Source: Corynebacterium sp. (lineage in GTDB: Bacteria > Actinomycetota > Actinomycetes > Mycobacteriales > Mycobacteriaceae). From it: a stretch of 64,000 bases of DNA. Of the stretch, positions 35,930-46,484 are shown piece after piece. The notes beneath the pieces were generated by a model that made no database searches, was not told where the DNA came from, and worked only from the letters and a program-made list of their open reading frames with translations. Positions within the stretch are counted from its first letter, which is position 1. Each line of letters opens with the position of its first letter. The stretch lies in the NCBI RefSeq assembly GCF_030530965.1, contig NZ_JAUMTY010000001.1, positions 34,623 to 98,622 on the forward strand, given 5' to 3'. A program made the position numbers and the translations under genes.

Positions 35930-37026
35930 TGGTTCATATCATCATCGGCGGCGCCGTTTCTTTTATTATTGCAATACTTTTTACCCCGATTTTGATTCGT
36001 CGTTTTTCCGACGAAGGCCTGGGGCAGGAAATCCGTGAGGAAGGCCCGCGATCGCATTTGCGCAAGCGCGGAACTCCCACGATGGGTGGTATCGCCATCA
36101 TCGTCGCCATCGTCGGTGGGTATTTTCTTGCGCACCTCGCCTCTGTGTTTACCCCGTCGAGTTACAAACCCACAGCGTCAGGCCTGTTAGTTCTCGGCCT
36201 GACAGTGGGGATGGGGTTCCTTGGTTTCCTTGATGACTACATCAAATTGGCGAAGGCGCGGAACCTTGGTTTGAACAAAAAAGGAAAGCTGCTGGGCCAG
36301 GCCGTTCTCGCCATCGGTTTCGGTGTGCTGTGCCTCTTGTTCCTCAATGAACACGGCCTGAAGCCCGCCTCGACGAAGCTATCCTTCGTGCGTGACATCG
36401 ATACCTTTGATATCGCAATTGGCGGCGGCATCATTGGGACCCTCATATTCCTGCTGTTCATCTACATCTTGGTCACTGCCTGGTCGAATGCTGTGAACCT
36501 CACCGACGGCCTAGACGGCCTCGCTGCAGGAACAACTGCGATCGTGATGGCCGCGTATTCCATCATGACCTTCTGGCAATTCCGTAACTCGTGTGCCTCT
36601 AATGCGTCGGTCGCGTGCTACCAGGTGCGAGATCCCCTTGATCTCTCCATTTTGGCAGCGTGCGGATTGGGCGCGTGCCTTGGTTTCCTGTGGTGGAATG
36701 CGGCCCCGGCGAAAATCTTCATGGGTGACACCGGATCGCTGGCTCTGGGCGGACTCGTTGCCGGCTTGTCTGTGACCTCACGGACCGAATTGTTGATGAT
36801 CGTTATCGGTGCTTTGTTCGTTGCAGAAACGATCTCTGTTGTTATTCAAGTTGTCAGTTTCCGGTCAACAGGTAAACGGCCATTCCGCATGGCCCCCATC
36901 CATCACCACTTCGAAAACGGAGGATGGGCGGAAACGACCGTGGTCGTCCGCTTCTGGCTGCTCACGGCGATGTTCGCCGTCGCTGGGGTGAGTATGTTTT
37001 ACGCTGACTGGTTAGGGTGGACCTAA
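35929..37026 (+). CDS. mraY: phospho-MurNAc-pentapeptide translocase MraY
   Basis: 365 residues with about ten membrane segments. Signatures: [46 protein letters not shown] with its catalytic Asp residues, [10 protein letters not shown] and [13 protein letters not shown]. Transfers phospho-MurNAc-pentapeptide to undecaprenyl phosphate, making lipid I on the inner membrane face. ATG overlaps the murF stop. Confidence 0.97.
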   Translation: MVHIIIGGAVSFIIAILFTPILIRRFSDEGLGQEIREEGPRSHLRKRGTPTMGGIAIIVAIVGGYFLAHLASVFTPSSYKPTASGLLVLGLTVGMGFLGFLDDYIKLAKARNLGLNKKGKLLGQAVLAIGFGVLCLLFLNEHGLKPASTKLSFVRDIDTFDIAIGGGIIGTLIFLLFIYILVTAWSNAVNLTDGLDGLAAGTTAIVMAAYSIMTFWQFRNSCASNASVACYQVRDPLDLSILAACGLGACLGFLWWNAAPAKIFMGDTGSLALGGLVAGLSVTSRTELLMIVIGALFVAETISVVIQVVSFRSTGKRPFRMAPIHHHFENGGWAETTVVVRFWLLTAMFAVAGVSMFYADWLGWT

Positions 37027-37063
37027 TCAAACCCGAGACCCCATACGGAAAGAGAACATCATT

Positions 37064-38530
37064 ATGTCTCACGTCCAGACATCATCGTCATATCTTCCTC
37101 AACCTCAAGGCCCAGTGTGGATTGCTGGCGCTGGGGTGTCGGGTCGAGGCGCAGCTGACCTAGCCACACAACTCGGGTGGTCGGTGTGCATCATCGATAG
37201 CAACTTCACTGCAGCAAGTGAGCTGGCAGACCGCCACGGGGGCTCCGCGATGACCGTCGAGGAGGCTCATTCTCGTCTCGACGAAGCCTCGCTGATTGTG
37301 ACGTCGCCAGGATGGCGGCCAGACACGCCCCTATTGCACGACGCGCAGGAGCAAGGAATCCCGGTCATTGGTGACGTTGAACTGGCGTGGTGTGCCGACC
37401 GTGACGGCCGTTTTGGAGAACCACGCACCTGGTTAGCCGTCACCGGGACGAATGGTAAAACAACCGCCACGTCGATGCTCGCATCGATGATGGCCGAATC
37501 GGGAGCAGCTGCTGAGGCAGTAGGGAACATCGGGGTAGCGGTCGGGACTGCGCTAACACAGACTCCGCGGGTCAGTGTCATGGTTGCGGAACTCTCCAGT
37601 TTCCAGCTTCACTGGTCGCCGACGCTCACCCCTGATGCCGGTGTCGTCTTAAATCTTGCAGAAGACCATATTGATTGGCATGGCTCGATGGACGCCTACG
37701 CTGCGGATAAAGCGCGGGTGTACCGAGGGCCGGTCATCGTCGTCAATGCGGATGATGAGCGTGTGTGCCGCGAAGCTGAGCGGTACATGGAATTTTCTTC
37801 AATCTCTTCTAGCGGTGATACTTCGGCTCGTCGTGTTATCGAATTCACGATGGGGGAGCCCGGCGCAGGGCAAGTTGGGGTGATCGACGGCAGGATCGTT
37901 GATCGTGCATGCGTCCCCGCTCATTCAGAGGGCGTGGACATTGCGGATGCGACAAGAATTTCTCCCCCCGGTCCAGCTGGTGTTGCGGACGCGCTCGCGG
38001 CCACAGCCATCGCCCGGTCACAGGGCGTGGAGCCAGACGCGATCGCTCGAGCGCTGTCTTCCTTTGTCGTCGAAAAGCACCGTGGACAAGTCGTCTATGA
38101 AGCTGGAGACATCCGGTGGATCGACAACTCGAAGGCGACCAACCCTCACGCGACGGACGCAGCTTTAAGTGCGGTGGAGTCATGCGTGTGGATTGCAGGT
38201 GGGCAGCTCAAAGGTGCCCAGATTGATGATCTCATTCACAAGAATGCCGACCGTATTTCGGCCGCGGTTGTTTTGGGGCAGGATAGAGAGATCATTCGCC
38301 AGAGTCTCGCTACTATCCATCCCCGCATTCCTTTGACTGTCATTACGTCGACTGATCCAGTGATCGCGATGAATGAAGCCGTCCAGGCAGCGTCACGGTT
38401 GGCGCAACCTGGTGACACGGTGCTTCTCGCGCCCGCTGCCGCTAGCTTGGACATGTACACGGGGATGAGCCAGCGTGGCGACCTCTTCGCTGAAGCTGCT
38501 CGTCGTTATGGGCGCGGTAAAGAAGGATAG
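37064..38530 (+). CDS. murD: UDP-MurNAc-L-alanine:D-glutamate ligase MurD
   Basis: 488 residues. N-terminal Rossmann-like domain (WIAGAGVSGRGAADLA), ATP loop AVTGTNGKTTATSML, AELSSFQLHWSPTLTPD, NLAEDHIDWHGSMDAY and the C-terminal IDNSKATNPHATDAAL block. Adds D-Glu to UDP-MurNAc-L-Ala in the cytoplasm. 37 bases after mraY and 5 bases before ftsW. Confidence 0.95.
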   Translation: MSHVQTSSSYLPQPQGPVWIAGAGVSGRGAADLATQLGWSVCIIDSNFTAASELADRHGGSAMTVEEAHSRLDEASLIVTSPGWRPDTPLLHDAQEQGIPVIGDVELAWCADRDGRFGEPRTWLAVTGTNGKTTATSMLASMMAESGAAAEAVGNIGVAVGTALTQTPRVSVMVAELSSFQLHWSPTLTPDAGVVLNLAEDHIDWHGSMDAYAADKARVYRGPVIVVNADDERVCREAERYMEFSSISSSGDTSARRVIEFTMGEPGAGQVGVIDGRIVDRACVPAHSEGVDIADATRISPPGPAGVADALAATAIARSQGVEPDAIARALSSFVVEKHRGQVVYEAGDIRWIDNSKATNPHATDAALSAVESCVWIAGGQLKGAQIDDLIHKNADRISAAVVLGQDREIIRQSLATIHPRIPLTVITSTDPVIAMNEAVQAASRLAQPGDTVLLAPAAASLDMYTGMSQRGDLFAEAARRYGRGKEG

Positions 38531-38535
38531 GGATC

Positions 38536-40191
38536 GTGACAGTGAAATCTGACCAAGGAACGAGGTCTCGCCGTGCGCGATCATGGTGGGAAGGAGTCGT
38601 CGGCAAGATTGATGCTGCGACATCAACGCCGAAGTTTGACTACTACATCCTTGCCGCGATCACAGCGATTCTGGCCGGCGTGGGGCTCTTGATGGTGCTG
38701 TCTAGCTCGATGGCATCGTCGCTGGCAGATTCCAACAGTGTGTGGACGGATTTCTTCAAACAAGCCGGGATGGTCGTGGTTGGCCTCGTCGGTCTGTATT
38801 TCGCTATCCGAATGTCCCCGGCCACCATTAAGAAAATTTCGCCCTGGGCTATGGGGCTCGCGGTTATTCTGTTGATCTTGGTTCTGATTCCAGGCCTGGG
38901 AACTGGTCTCCAGCAGATGGGATCCCAGTCATGGCTCGTCCTGGGGCCCGTCACCATTCAGCCGTCAGAGGTTGCCAAGCTAGCCATTGCGGTCTGGGGT
39001 TCTGCAGTTCTGTCCGAGCGGGCGCTCTACGCGCGGTCAATCCGCGAGGTCTTAGGCTTTTTCACCGCGATCGTGGTGCTTGTGATCGTTCTTGTTGCTC
39101 TTGAGCGTGACCTCGGCATGGTCGCGTCGGTCATGATCGTTTTCCTCGCTCTGGCTTGGTTTGTGGGTGTGCCCAAGTGGGTCACGACGACGATCATCGC
39201 CGGCGGCTTGGGCCTCGCTGTTCTTCTGACCTTGACGGCCGGGTATCGGTCCAACCGCGTCGAAGTGTTCAGAGAAACCCTTTTCGGTAAGTTCCCCAAT
39301 ACACAAGGCACGGCCTACCAGAGCTACCAGGGATTTTTGTCCCTGGGCGACGGTTCTTTCCTGGGGCAGGGACTAGGCCAATCGCGTGCCAAGTGGTTTT
39401 ACCTGCCCGAGGCGAAGAACGACTTCATCTTCGCCGTTGTCGGTGAAGAAATGGGATTCCTGGGTGCCAGCATCGTCATCCTCCTCTTCGCCCTCTTGGG
39501 CTGGGTAGGAATGCGCATCGCGTTAAACCAGGCGGATCCTTTCCTTCGCCTCATGGCTGCGACGGTCACCACAGGCATTGTCATCCAGGCGTTTATCAAC
39601 ATTGGTTACGTGACGGGGCTTCTTCCCGTCACCGGTATTCAGCTGCCGTTGATTTCATCCGGCGGAACGTCGGCCATTATCACATTGGTATCGATGGGGT
39701 TGCTTCTTAACTGCGCCCGACATGAGCCTGAGACAGTGTCGTCGATGCAGACCTACGGCCGCCCCGTCGTCGATAAATTACTGGGATTCCCGGAACCGCG
39801 TGCGTTTGATCCTTCAACGTTGCGTCGAGGCCCATGGGTTGACGACGACGATCCACGATCGCGGAGTGGCAACGGTTCTCGGAAGGGTGCCGGTGCGCGA
39901 GGGAGATCCGGTGGGCGTTCGGGGTCGTCGCGACGAGGTTCGCTCTCAGACAGGCATCACGAGGTTCAAAGGTTCGGAGAGCCGGTGACTCGCCGGAACG
40001 GGTCACCCCGCAGTCGACGTAATGAGGTCAATAGGCAGCCAAGCTCGGGATCCGCCAGCCAACGGCGGGAACGGGCCCATGACCGTGCGCCTCGTCGTCG
40101 GTCCAGAAACGGTAGTCGGCGTACATATCAATCTGATTACGGTACGACGAATGGTTCCTTTGGACCGTTCGACGACGGGACTCGCCGTTAG
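38536..40191 (+). CDS. ftsW: peptidoglycan glycosyltransferase FtsW (SEDS family)
   Basis: 551 residues. About ten membrane segments from residue ~35 to ~400, with LVLGPVTIQPSEVAKLA, ERDLGMVASVMIVFLALAW, KNDFIFAVVGEEMGFLG and the family signature ending LPVTGIQLPLISSGGTSAI. The remaining ~150 residues are a disordered, Arg/Ser/Gly-rich cytoplasmic tail, longer than in most bacteria; in mycobacteria such a tail contacts FtsZ. Polymerises lipid II at the septum with FtsI. GTG start with GGATAGGGA upstream. Confidence 0.95.
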   Translation: MTVKSDQGTRSRRARSWWEGVVGKIDAATSTPKFDYYILAAITAILAGVGLLMVLSSSMASSLADSNSVWTDFFKQAGMVVVGLVGLYFAIRMSPATIKKISPWAMGLAVILLILVLIPGLGTGLQQMGSQSWLVLGPVTIQPSEVAKLAIAVWGSAVLSERALYARSIREVLGFFTAIVVLVIVLVALERDLGMVASVMIVFLALAWFVGVPKWVTTTIIAGGLGLAVLLTLTAGYRSNRVEVFRETLFGKFPNTQGTAYQSYQGFLSLGDGSFLGQGLGQSRAKWFYLPEAKNDFIFAVVGEEMGFLGASIVILLFALLGWVGMRIALNQADPFLRLMAATVTTGIVIQAFINIGYVTGLLPVTGIQLPLISSGGTSAIITLVSMGLLLNCARHEPETVSSMQTYGRPVVDKLLGFPEPRAFDPSTLRRGPWVDDDDPRSRSGNGSRKGAGARGRSGGRSGSSRRGSLSDRHHEVQRFGEPVTRRNGSPRSRRNEVNRQPSSGSASQRRERAHDRAPRRRSRNGSRRTYQSDYGTTNGSFGPFDDGTRR

Positions 40192-40264
40192 TATGAATGA
40201 GGCACGTTTTTAAGGCACAAATAAGGCTACGTCGATGATGTAGCGCTATTCCTGAGGTGGGTGT

Positions 40265-41368
40265 ATGAAGAGGTCACAGGATACGGACGGAGAGCTCTCC
40301 GTTGTTGTTGCTGGTGGTGGCACTGCCGGTCATATCGAGCCCGCGATGGCAGTTGCCGACGCGGTTCGTCGCAGTGTGCCCTCTGCACGGATCACAGCAT
40401 TAGGGACGACGAAGGGGCTCGAAGGAACTCTCGTTCCCGAACGTGGTTATGACCTGCGGATGATTGACCCAGTACCAATCCCACGCAAAGTTAATAAAGC
40501 ACTTTTTTCTGTTCCACACCGTGTCCGTCGGGCGGTCAACCAAGCAAAAGACATTTTGGGCGATGTCAACGCCGATGTTCTTATCGGGTTCGGCGGTTAT
40601 GTCTCGGCCCCCGCGTATCTCGCGGCCAAATCCCTCCACATCCCATTCTTCGTGCATGAGGCGAACGCGCGAGCCGGTATGGCCAATAAGCTGGGAATTC
40701 GCTTAGGGGGACGTGGCTTAGCCGCCGTTGAAGGATCAGGTATTTCCGCGGAGATCGTGGGGATCCCGGTCCGATCAGCGATCAGCTCGCTCGATCGGGC
40801 AGGACTTCGTGCCGAGGCGCGTGAGTATTTCGGTTTGGATCCCGATGCGCCAGTGTTGCTGGTCACAGGTGGTTCCCAGGGGGCACGGTCCATCAATAAC
40901 GCGGTCTCTGGCGCATCACGCGAACTCGGGGAGTCGGGGGTCTCGGTGCTCCATGCCTACGGGAAGAAAAACTCAATAGACGTTGATCACCAGGATGGAA
41001 CTCCGCCCTATATCGGCGTCCCCTATATCTCGCGGATGGATTTGGCATTGAGCGCCGCAGATATGATTCTCTGCCGGTCCGGCGCAATGACCGTCGCAGA
41101 AGTGTCCGCTGTCGGACTCCCGGCCGTGTATGTGCCACTCCCGCATGGCAATGGTGAGCAGGCGTTGAACGCCCAGCCCGTCGTCGACAATTCCGGGGCC
41201 ATACTCATTAACGACGACGGCCTCACCAGCCAGACCATCGTCGACAAGGTGATTCCCATGATCACGAACCCTGATGTCTTAACGGTGATGGCGGAGCAAA
41301 CGGCCAAAAGCAGCAACCCCAATGCCGCCGATGACATAGCTCAACGCGTTATTGCAACAGCTCGATGA
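40265..41368 (+). CDS. murG: UDP-GlcNAc:undecaprenyl-PP-MurNAc-pentapeptide transferase MurG
   Basis: 367 residues, GT-B fold. First Gly-rich loop VVAGGGTAGHIEPAMAVADA (the His is conserved in the family), then GFGGYVSAPAYLAAK, VHEANARAGMANKLG, VTGGSQGARSINNAV and the UDP-binding SRSGAMT-like block CRSGAMTVAEVSAVGLPAVYVPLPHGNGEQ. Converts lipid I to lipid II at the inner membrane face. GAGGTGGG precedes the ATG. Confidence 0.96.
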   Translation: MKRSQDTDGELSVVVAGGGTAGHIEPAMAVADAVRRSVPSARITALGTTKGLEGTLVPERGYDLRMIDPVPIPRKVNKALFSVPHRVRRAVNQAKDILGDVNADVLIGFGGYVSAPAYLAAKSLHIPFFVHEANARAGMANKLGIRLGGRGLAAVEGSGISAEIVGIPVRSAISSLDRAGLRAEAREYFGLDPDAPVLLVTGGSQGARSINNAVSGASRELGESGVSVLHAYGKKNSIDVDHQDGTPPYIGVPYISRMDLALSAADMILCRSGAMTVAEVSAVGLPAVYVPLPHGNGEQALNAQPVVDNSGAILINDDGLTSQTIVDKVIPMITNPDVLTVMAEQTAKSSNPNAADDIAQRVIATAR

Positions 41369-41420
41369 CGTCCATGTAGCTGTTCCCCTAATTACCTGTT
41401 CACAGTCAAGGAGCGAAGTA

Positions 41421-43034
41421 GTGGCACATAACGACGAAACCAGCGGGCAGACGAAGGACGCTGGGCACACCATGCACTTAGAGCGTCATCCCCGACGTGT
41501 CAATCCGGCACATGCAATAACCCCCGATGAACTTCGACATGTCCACATGGTGGGCATCGGCGGTGTAGGCATGTCTGGGGTGGCCCGGATCTTGTTAGAC
41601 CGCGGATATACGGTCACCGGGTCGGACATGAAAGACTCGCTCACCATCCTGGCTTTACGAGCCGCCGGAGCCGTGATTGCCACGGAACATAAGGCGGAGA
41701 ACCTGGACTTGACGGGCGATACGCCGACATGTGTGGTGACCTCGTTTGCTGCTATTCCCCAGGACAATCCGGAACTGGTGAGCGCTCGTGAACGGGGAAT
41801 CCCGGTGGTCACGCGGTCCGACGTTTTAGGCGCACTTCTGCTTGACCACGATGCTTTACTCATTGCCGGGACTCACGGAAAAACCTCGACGACGTCGCTG
41901 GCAGTGATTGCGCTGCAACAGGCAGGTATGGATCCCAGTTTCGCTGTTGGTGGGCAGCTCTCCACGACCGGGACGAATGCACATCATGGCACGGGCTCAG
42001 TGTTCGTCGCTGAAGCAGATGAGTCCGACGCCTCGTTGTTGACCTATTCACCCAATGTTGCGGTGGTGACGAACATTGAGGCGGACCACCTCGATTTTTA
42101 TGGTTCCGAAGAATCGTATGTTCACGTTTTCGACGAATTTGCGGACCGCGTCGTCGACGGTGGGTATCTGGTGGTCTGTGTGGATGACCCGCACGCTGCG
42201 GCACTGGGTGAGCGGATTGTGCAGCAAGGGAACAGAATAAACGTCATTGGTTATGGGACGAGTGATGCGTGTACGCGTCATCCGTCGATCCCGGTGGGTG
42301 CGGAAATTACAGAGATCACCCCTAAGCCTGACCGCACGGATGCACTGATCCGGATTTCCCTACCCGCACATGCGTCGGCTGAGAACTCGGGTGGCGAGTC
42401 GAATGAGACGGAAACGACCACTCACCGCGTTGAGATGCATATCCCCGGGAAACACATGGTTCTCAATGCTGTCGCTGCAATTGTCTCGTCGGTTCTTGTC
42501 GGAGCTGACCGTGAGCGCGCCGTGAGTGGCGTGAACGGCTTCCAGGGCGTGCGCCGTCGGTTCGAATCACATGGGACCATTGCACACGGTTATTACGAGG
42601 GAGCGTCGGTTTACGACGATTACGCCCATCACCCGACCGAAGTGCGGGCGGTGTTGACCGCGGCACGGGACAAGATTCAGGCGATGGATTCTGTGGAAGG
42701 CCACCAGCGCAGAGTAATTGTCGTCTTCCAACCCCACATGTATTCCCGAACTGAGGAATTCTCTTCGGAATTTGCTGAGGCTTTCTCCCTCGCCGACGAG
42801 GCCATCGTGATGGACATTTATGGTGCCCGTGAAAAGCCCATTCCGGGAGTGACGAGTGACCTGATCATCGACCAGATGACCATTCCGGCGCACGCCGCGC
42901 ACCGAGTCGATGAGGTTCCTCGCATGGTGAGCAGTATCGCTGGGCCTGGCGACATCATTTTGACGATGGGCGCAGGAACCGTGACTATGCTGGCAGATCC
43001 AATTGTCGCAGCATTGCATGAACCGGTGCAGTAG
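41421..43034 (+). CDS. murC: UDP-N-acetylmuramate:L-alanine ligase MurC
   Basis: 537 residues from GTG 41421, seven bases after AAGGAG; the longer frame overlapping murG has no ribosome site. N-terminal UDP loop VHMVGIGGVGMSGVARIL, ATP loop LIAGTHGKTSTTS, EADESDASLLTYSPNVAVVTNIEADHL and C-terminal DDYAHHPTEV. Adds L-Ala to UDP-MurNAc, the first stem-peptide residue, in the cytoplasm. A ~20-residue acidic/Ser insert (ASAENSGGESNETETTT) lies in the middle domain and is probably a loop. Confidence 0.95.
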   Translation: MAHNDETSGQTKDAGHTMHLERHPRRVNPAHAITPDELRHVHMVGIGGVGMSGVARILLDRGYTVTGSDMKDSLTILALRAAGAVIATEHKAENLDLTGDTPTCVVTSFAAIPQDNPELVSARERGIPVVTRSDVLGALLLDHDALLIAGTHGKTSTTSLAVIALQQAGMDPSFAVGGQLSTTGTNAHHGTGSVFVAEADESDASLLTYSPNVAVVTNIEADHLDFYGSEESYVHVFDEFADRVVDGGYLVVCVDDPHAAALGERIVQQGNRINVIGYGTSDACTRHPSIPVGAEITEITPKPDRTDALIRISLPAHASAENSGGESNETETTTHRVEMHIPGKHMVLNAVAAIVSSVLVGADRERAVSGVNGFQGVRRRFESHGTIAHGYYEGASVYDDYAHHPTEVRAVLTAARDKIQAMDSVEGHQRRVIVVFQPHMYSRTEEFSSEFAEAFSLADEAIVMDIYGAREKPIPGVTSDLIIDQMTIPAHAAHRVDEVPRMVSSIAGPGDIILTMGAGTVTMLADPIVAALHEPVQ

Positions 43035-43075
43035 GTTACAACGTGACCTGGGTGAGAGGTAAGTAGGAAGAACTA

Positions 43076-43918
43076 GTGAGAGGCTCACGAAAAGCGTCGC
43101 GTAAAAACTCTGGCGCTAAAGGCAGACAGCCGGGGCGCAGTGTACCCATCGACAATTTTGGTTCCCCCGTCGACTCTGACGAAGAGAGGGAGCACTCACG
43201 TGTCATCCATTCCGGTGGCCGTAAAGAATCGCAGGGTGAGAGCCGTCGCCGACGTCGCCGCCGGTGGTGGGGAGCAGCTCTCATCATCGTGCTTCTTCTT
43301 GTGGTCGGCGCGGTGGTTCTCCGGACCGCTCCCATCCTGACCGTGTCCTCATTTTCCGTCAAAGGTAATGAGCAGACCTCGAAAGAGGACATCATTGCCG
43401 CCTCGGGGATCCATGAGGGCCAGAATATGACCCGGATTGATACTCATGCCGCAGCGTCACACGTGGTTGGGCTGCCGTGGGTGACGAAGGCTACGGTGGA
43501 GCGCTCCTGGCCACGGACTATCTCAATTTCGGTGAAGGAAACAACCGTCGCGTTCTACGTTGACGATGATGGAGATCATCTTTTCGACGATAACGGGCGA
43601 GAGTTCGATGTTTCCCCGCATCCGGACGGGGCATTGAAGCTCGATGGGAACACTTCTCCCGATGAGGAGACTGCACGTGCAGTGGCACACGTCGCCCAGG
43701 CTGTTCACGAGCATGCGCCGGGTATCGTCGGCGATATTGACCATATTGATGCCCAGAATGAAAATAATATTTCGTTAGTTTTCAAAGACGAGAAAACGGT
43801 GAAATGGGGAACGAGTAATAATGCGTCGTCTAAAGCAGAAGCGACGAAGGCCGTGCTTCAGCGAGAAGGACGTGTATGGGATGTTTCCAACCCGGCTCAG
43901 GTCTCAGTCAAGGAATAG
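43076..43918 (+). CDS. ftsQ: cell-division protein FtsQ
   Basis: 280 residues, bitopic. A basic cytoplasmic N-terminus of ~60 residues, one membrane segment (WWGAALIIVLLLVVGAVVL), then a POTRA domain beginning VSSFSVKGNEQTSKEDIIAASG and a beta-rich C-terminal domain (SWPRTISISVKETTVAFYVDDDGDHLFDDNGREF). Links FtsL/FtsB to the septal machinery outside the membrane. GGAAGA precedes the GTG. About 236 bases separate it from ftsZ; no ftsA is present, as usual in Actinobacteria. Confidence 0.93.
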   Translation: MRGSRKASRKNSGAKGRQPGRSVPIDNFGSPVDSDEEREHSRVIHSGGRKESQGESRRRRRRRWWGAALIIVLLLVVGAVVLRTAPILTVSSFSVKGNEQTSKEDIIAASGIHEGQNMTRIDTHAAASHVVGLPWVTKATVERSWPRTISISVKETTVAFYVDDDGDHLFDDNGREFDVSPHPDGALKLDGNTSPDEETARAVAHVAQAVHEHAPGIVGDIDHIDAQNENNISLVFKDEKTVKWGTSNNASSKAEATKAVLQREGRVWDVSNPAQVSVKE

Positions 43919-43957
43919 TGTGAACCATAACTGCAGGTAAAGCCTAAAGTTGAGGTT

Positions 43958-43963
43958 TAGACT
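43958..43963 (+). promoter_or_regulatory. possible -10 hexamer upstream of ftsZ
   Basis: TAGACT, identical to the hexamers at the aroG and GT87 leaderless starts, lies 192 bases before the ftsZ ATG within the 236-base ftsQ-ftsZ gap. No convincing -35 was seen. AT-rich TTATAG (44016-44021) is another candidate. Confidence 0.3.
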
Positions 43964-44154
43964 TGCGACACGCCGAATGGATTAGTCACCACGTGTTTGG
44001 TCTGTTCAGAAGCATTATAGAAACGTAAAAAATAAAATTCTTTGCTACGGGCCGCTGCGCCTCTGCAATAAAGGTGGCAACATCCTGTAGTCTTTGCGCA
44101 GACCGTACAGTTCGATAGCGACAGATCGTGTAACGAAAGGCGAGCCCTACAACC

Positions 44155-45570
44155 ATGACGACATCGGATAACTACCTCGCCATCATCAAAGTGGTTGGCG
44201 TTGGCGGCGGCGGCGTCAACGCTGTCAATCGCATGATTGAAGATGGCCTCAAGGGAGTCGAGTTCATCGCCGTGAACACCGACTCTCAGGCGCTTATGTT
44301 CACTGACGCGGACGTCAAGCTTGACATCGGCCGCGAAGCGACCCGTGGCCTGGGGGCTGGCGCCAACCCTGAGGTAGGCCGGAAGTCTGCCGAGGATCAT
44401 CGTGACCAGATTGAATCCACCCTGCAGGGTGCGGATATGGTCTTCGTCACCGCAGGTGAAGGTGGTGGAACCGGAACGGGTGCCGCCCCGGTGGTCGCGA
44501 GCATCGCGAAGAAGCAAGGTGCGTTGACCGTCGGCGTTGTGACCCGTCCGTTTACTTTCGAAGGGCCGCGCCGTACGAAGCAGGCTCTTGAGGGGATCGA
44601 AGCTCTGCGCGAAGTGTGTGACACGTTGATTGTCATTCCGAATGACCGCTTGCTTCAGATGGGCGACAAGAACGTCTCCATGATGGAGGCATTCCGCCAG
44701 GCTGACGAAGTTCTCCACAATGGTGTCCGAGGCATCACCGACCTGATTACCACCCCGGGTGTCATTAACGTTGATTTTGCTGACGTTCGCTCGGTCATGT
44801 CGGATGCTGGTTCGGCCTTGATGGGAATCGGTGCTGCTCGTGGTGAAGGGCGTGCCGCTCAAGCTACCGAACTGGCCATTAGCTCCCCTCTGTTGGAAAA
44901 CACCATGGAGGGCGCCCACGGTGTCTTGTTGTCCTTCGCAGGCGGCTCGGACATCGGCCTCTTCGAGGTCAACGATGCGGCCAATGTCGTTGCCAACTTG
45001 GCCTCTGACGATGCCAACATCATTTTCGGAACGATTATCGACGAAAACCTCGGCGACGAGGTTCGAGTCACCGTGATCGCTACCGGGTTTGACGACAGCA
45101 CCGAGCAGTCGAGCGGTGCTCATGCTGCTCAGCCGGCGAATTCTCAAACGACACCTGCACCACGGGAATCGAATGCTCGTGACGTGTTCTCCGGCCAGCC
45201 GGCGAGTGCGTCATCGTCGGGTTCCGTGGGCGCTCGTGAGCAGATGACGTCCTCCTTCCAGCGCCGTGAGCACAGCTCTGCGGACCGCGGTTTCGGAGCT
45301 TCCTCCGGATCGCAACCGATCGGTGGCTCAGGGGAGAGCGGCTCCCGGCAGCCTTATGGACAGTCCGACGGATCCAACGGACGGTCCCAGAGCAGCGGTG
45401 GGTCCTACCAGTCTGAGGCGAACCGCGGACTTTTCACCTCTGGTAGCCGGCATAGCTTCTCTGAGGAGCAATCCGATCTGCAGCGTGGTGGGACGCAGCC
45501 GCAGCGGGGGAATGACTCCCGTAACGACTATGACGACGACGATGACGATCTGGATCTGCCCTTCTCCTAA
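44155..45570 (+). CDS. ftsZ: cell-division GTPase FtsZ
   Basis: 471 residues. GTPase domain with [15 protein letters not shown], the tubulin signature [30 protein letters not shown] and [15 protein letters not shown]; it ends near residue 315. A ~145-residue disordered Ser/Gly/Gln-rich linker follows. The C-terminus is a run of Asp then LDLPFS and stop; relatives usually end in a DLD(V/I)PxFL-type peptide that binds SepF and FtsW, so the final hydrophobic pair appears shortened here. Polymerises into the Z ring at mid-cell. GAAAGG lies upstream of the ATG. Confidence 0.97.
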   Translation: MTTSDNYLAIIKVVGVGGGGVNAVNRMIEDGLKGVEFIAVNTDSQALMFTDADVKLDIGREATRGLGAGANPEVGRKSAEDHRDQIESTLQGADMVFVTAGEGGGTGTGAAPVVASIAKKQGALTVGVVTRPFTFEGPRRTKQALEGIEALREVCDTLIVIPNDRLLQMGDKNVSMMEAFRQADEVLHNGVRGITDLITTPGVINVDFADVRSVMSDAGSALMGIGAARGEGRAAQATELAISSPLLENTMEGAHGVLLSFAGGSDIGLFEVNDAANVVANLASDDANIIFGTIIDENLGDEVRVTVIATGFDDSTEQSSGAHAAQPANSQTTPAPRESNARDVFSGQPASASSSGSVGAREQMTSSFQRREHSSADRGFGASSGSQPIGGSGESGSRQPYGQSDGSNGRSQSSGGSYQSEANRGLFTSGSRHSFSEEQSDLQRGGTQPQRGNDSRNDYDDDDDDLDLPFS

Positions 45571-45587
45571 AAAGGATCCGGGCCAGC

Positions 45588-46388
45588 GTGAAGAATCCGG
45601 GTCATCGGAAAGAAGTCGTAAAGAAACAGAAGGATGGCGTGACGATTAACAATCCCACTCCAGAACCCCGTCGCGTTCGCAAAGTCATGACTACGCGAGC
45701 CGGCGGGGTTTCCCGTGCGCCCTATGAATCATTCAATCTCGGCGATCACGTCGGCGATGACCCAGCTGCCGTCGCCGAGAATCGCGAGCACTTTGCTCGG
45801 GTTCTGGGGCTTCCCATGGATCGTGTTCTCTACATGGAACAGATTCATTCCCCGACGGTCACCGTCGTCAATAGTTCGATGACAAGTCCAATCGAAGCAA
45901 CGGATGCGATGGTCACGACCGAACGTGACTTAGCCTTGGTCGTGCTCACCGCGGACTGTGTGCCGTTGCTCCTTTCTGACGACGTATCCGGCATTGTTGC
46001 CGCCGTTCACGCTGGTCGATTGGGTGCGCGCAACGGGATCGTCAAAGCAACGGTGGAAACGATGATCCGCTGTGGGGCCAAGCCGGCACACATGCACGCA
46101 CTGATGGGCGCGGCCGCGTCGGGAGAGCGGTATGAAGTGCCCGCTGATATGGTCCGTGATGTAGAGCAGCACCTTCCCGGGTCATCGAGCACCACGCAAT
46201 GGGGAACTCCGAGCCTCGATTTACGACGAGGGCTGGTTCGTCAACTGATGAGCATCGGTGTCACGGCGATTGATGCGGATCCACGGTGCACGATTAGCGA
46301 GGACGCAACGTTCTTCTCGTACAGGCGTGATGGCACGACAGGTAGGCAGGCGGCCGCAGTGTGGATGCCGTCGGCGGCGTGGACATAA
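45588..46388 (+). CDS. pgeF: peptidoglycan editing factor PgeF (YfiH/polyphenol oxidase family)
   Basis: 266 residues. Zinc ligands of the family are visible: His in MEQIHSPTV, Cys in VLTADCVPLLL and His in AAVHAGRLG, where the usual form is HAGWRG. Members are purine nucleoside phosphorylase/adenosine deaminase-like enzymes, and PgeF keeps L-Ser out of the first stem-peptide position in E. coli. Position directly after ftsZ is conserved. GTG start, 17 bases after ftsZ; the next in-frame start candidates lie inside conserved sequence. Confidence 0.88.
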   Translation: MKNPGHRKEVVKKQKDGVTINNPTPEPRRVRKVMTTRAGGVSRAPYESFNLGDHVGDDPAAVAENREHFARVLGLPMDRVLYMEQIHSPTVTVVNSSMTSPIEATDAMVTTERDLALVVLTADCVPLLLSDDVSGIVAAVHAGRLGARNGIVKATVETMIRCGAKPAHMHALMGAAASGERYEVPADMVRDVEQHLPGSSSTTQWGTPSLDLRRGLVRQLMSIGVTAIDADPRCTISEDATFFSYRRDGTTGRQAAAVWMPSAAWT

Positions 46389-46484
46389 GATCGAGTCGCT
46401 GTCGCTGACAAGCGGGTGCGTGGCTGAACGGCGAAGAGGTCGCTGGCAGGCAAATAATGTGAGTAGCTGGAAAGGAATGGGCTG

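Noticed and set aside
43957..45147. 396-codon minus-strand open frame
   Set aside because: Exactly antisense to ftsZ; a shadow of its codon bias.
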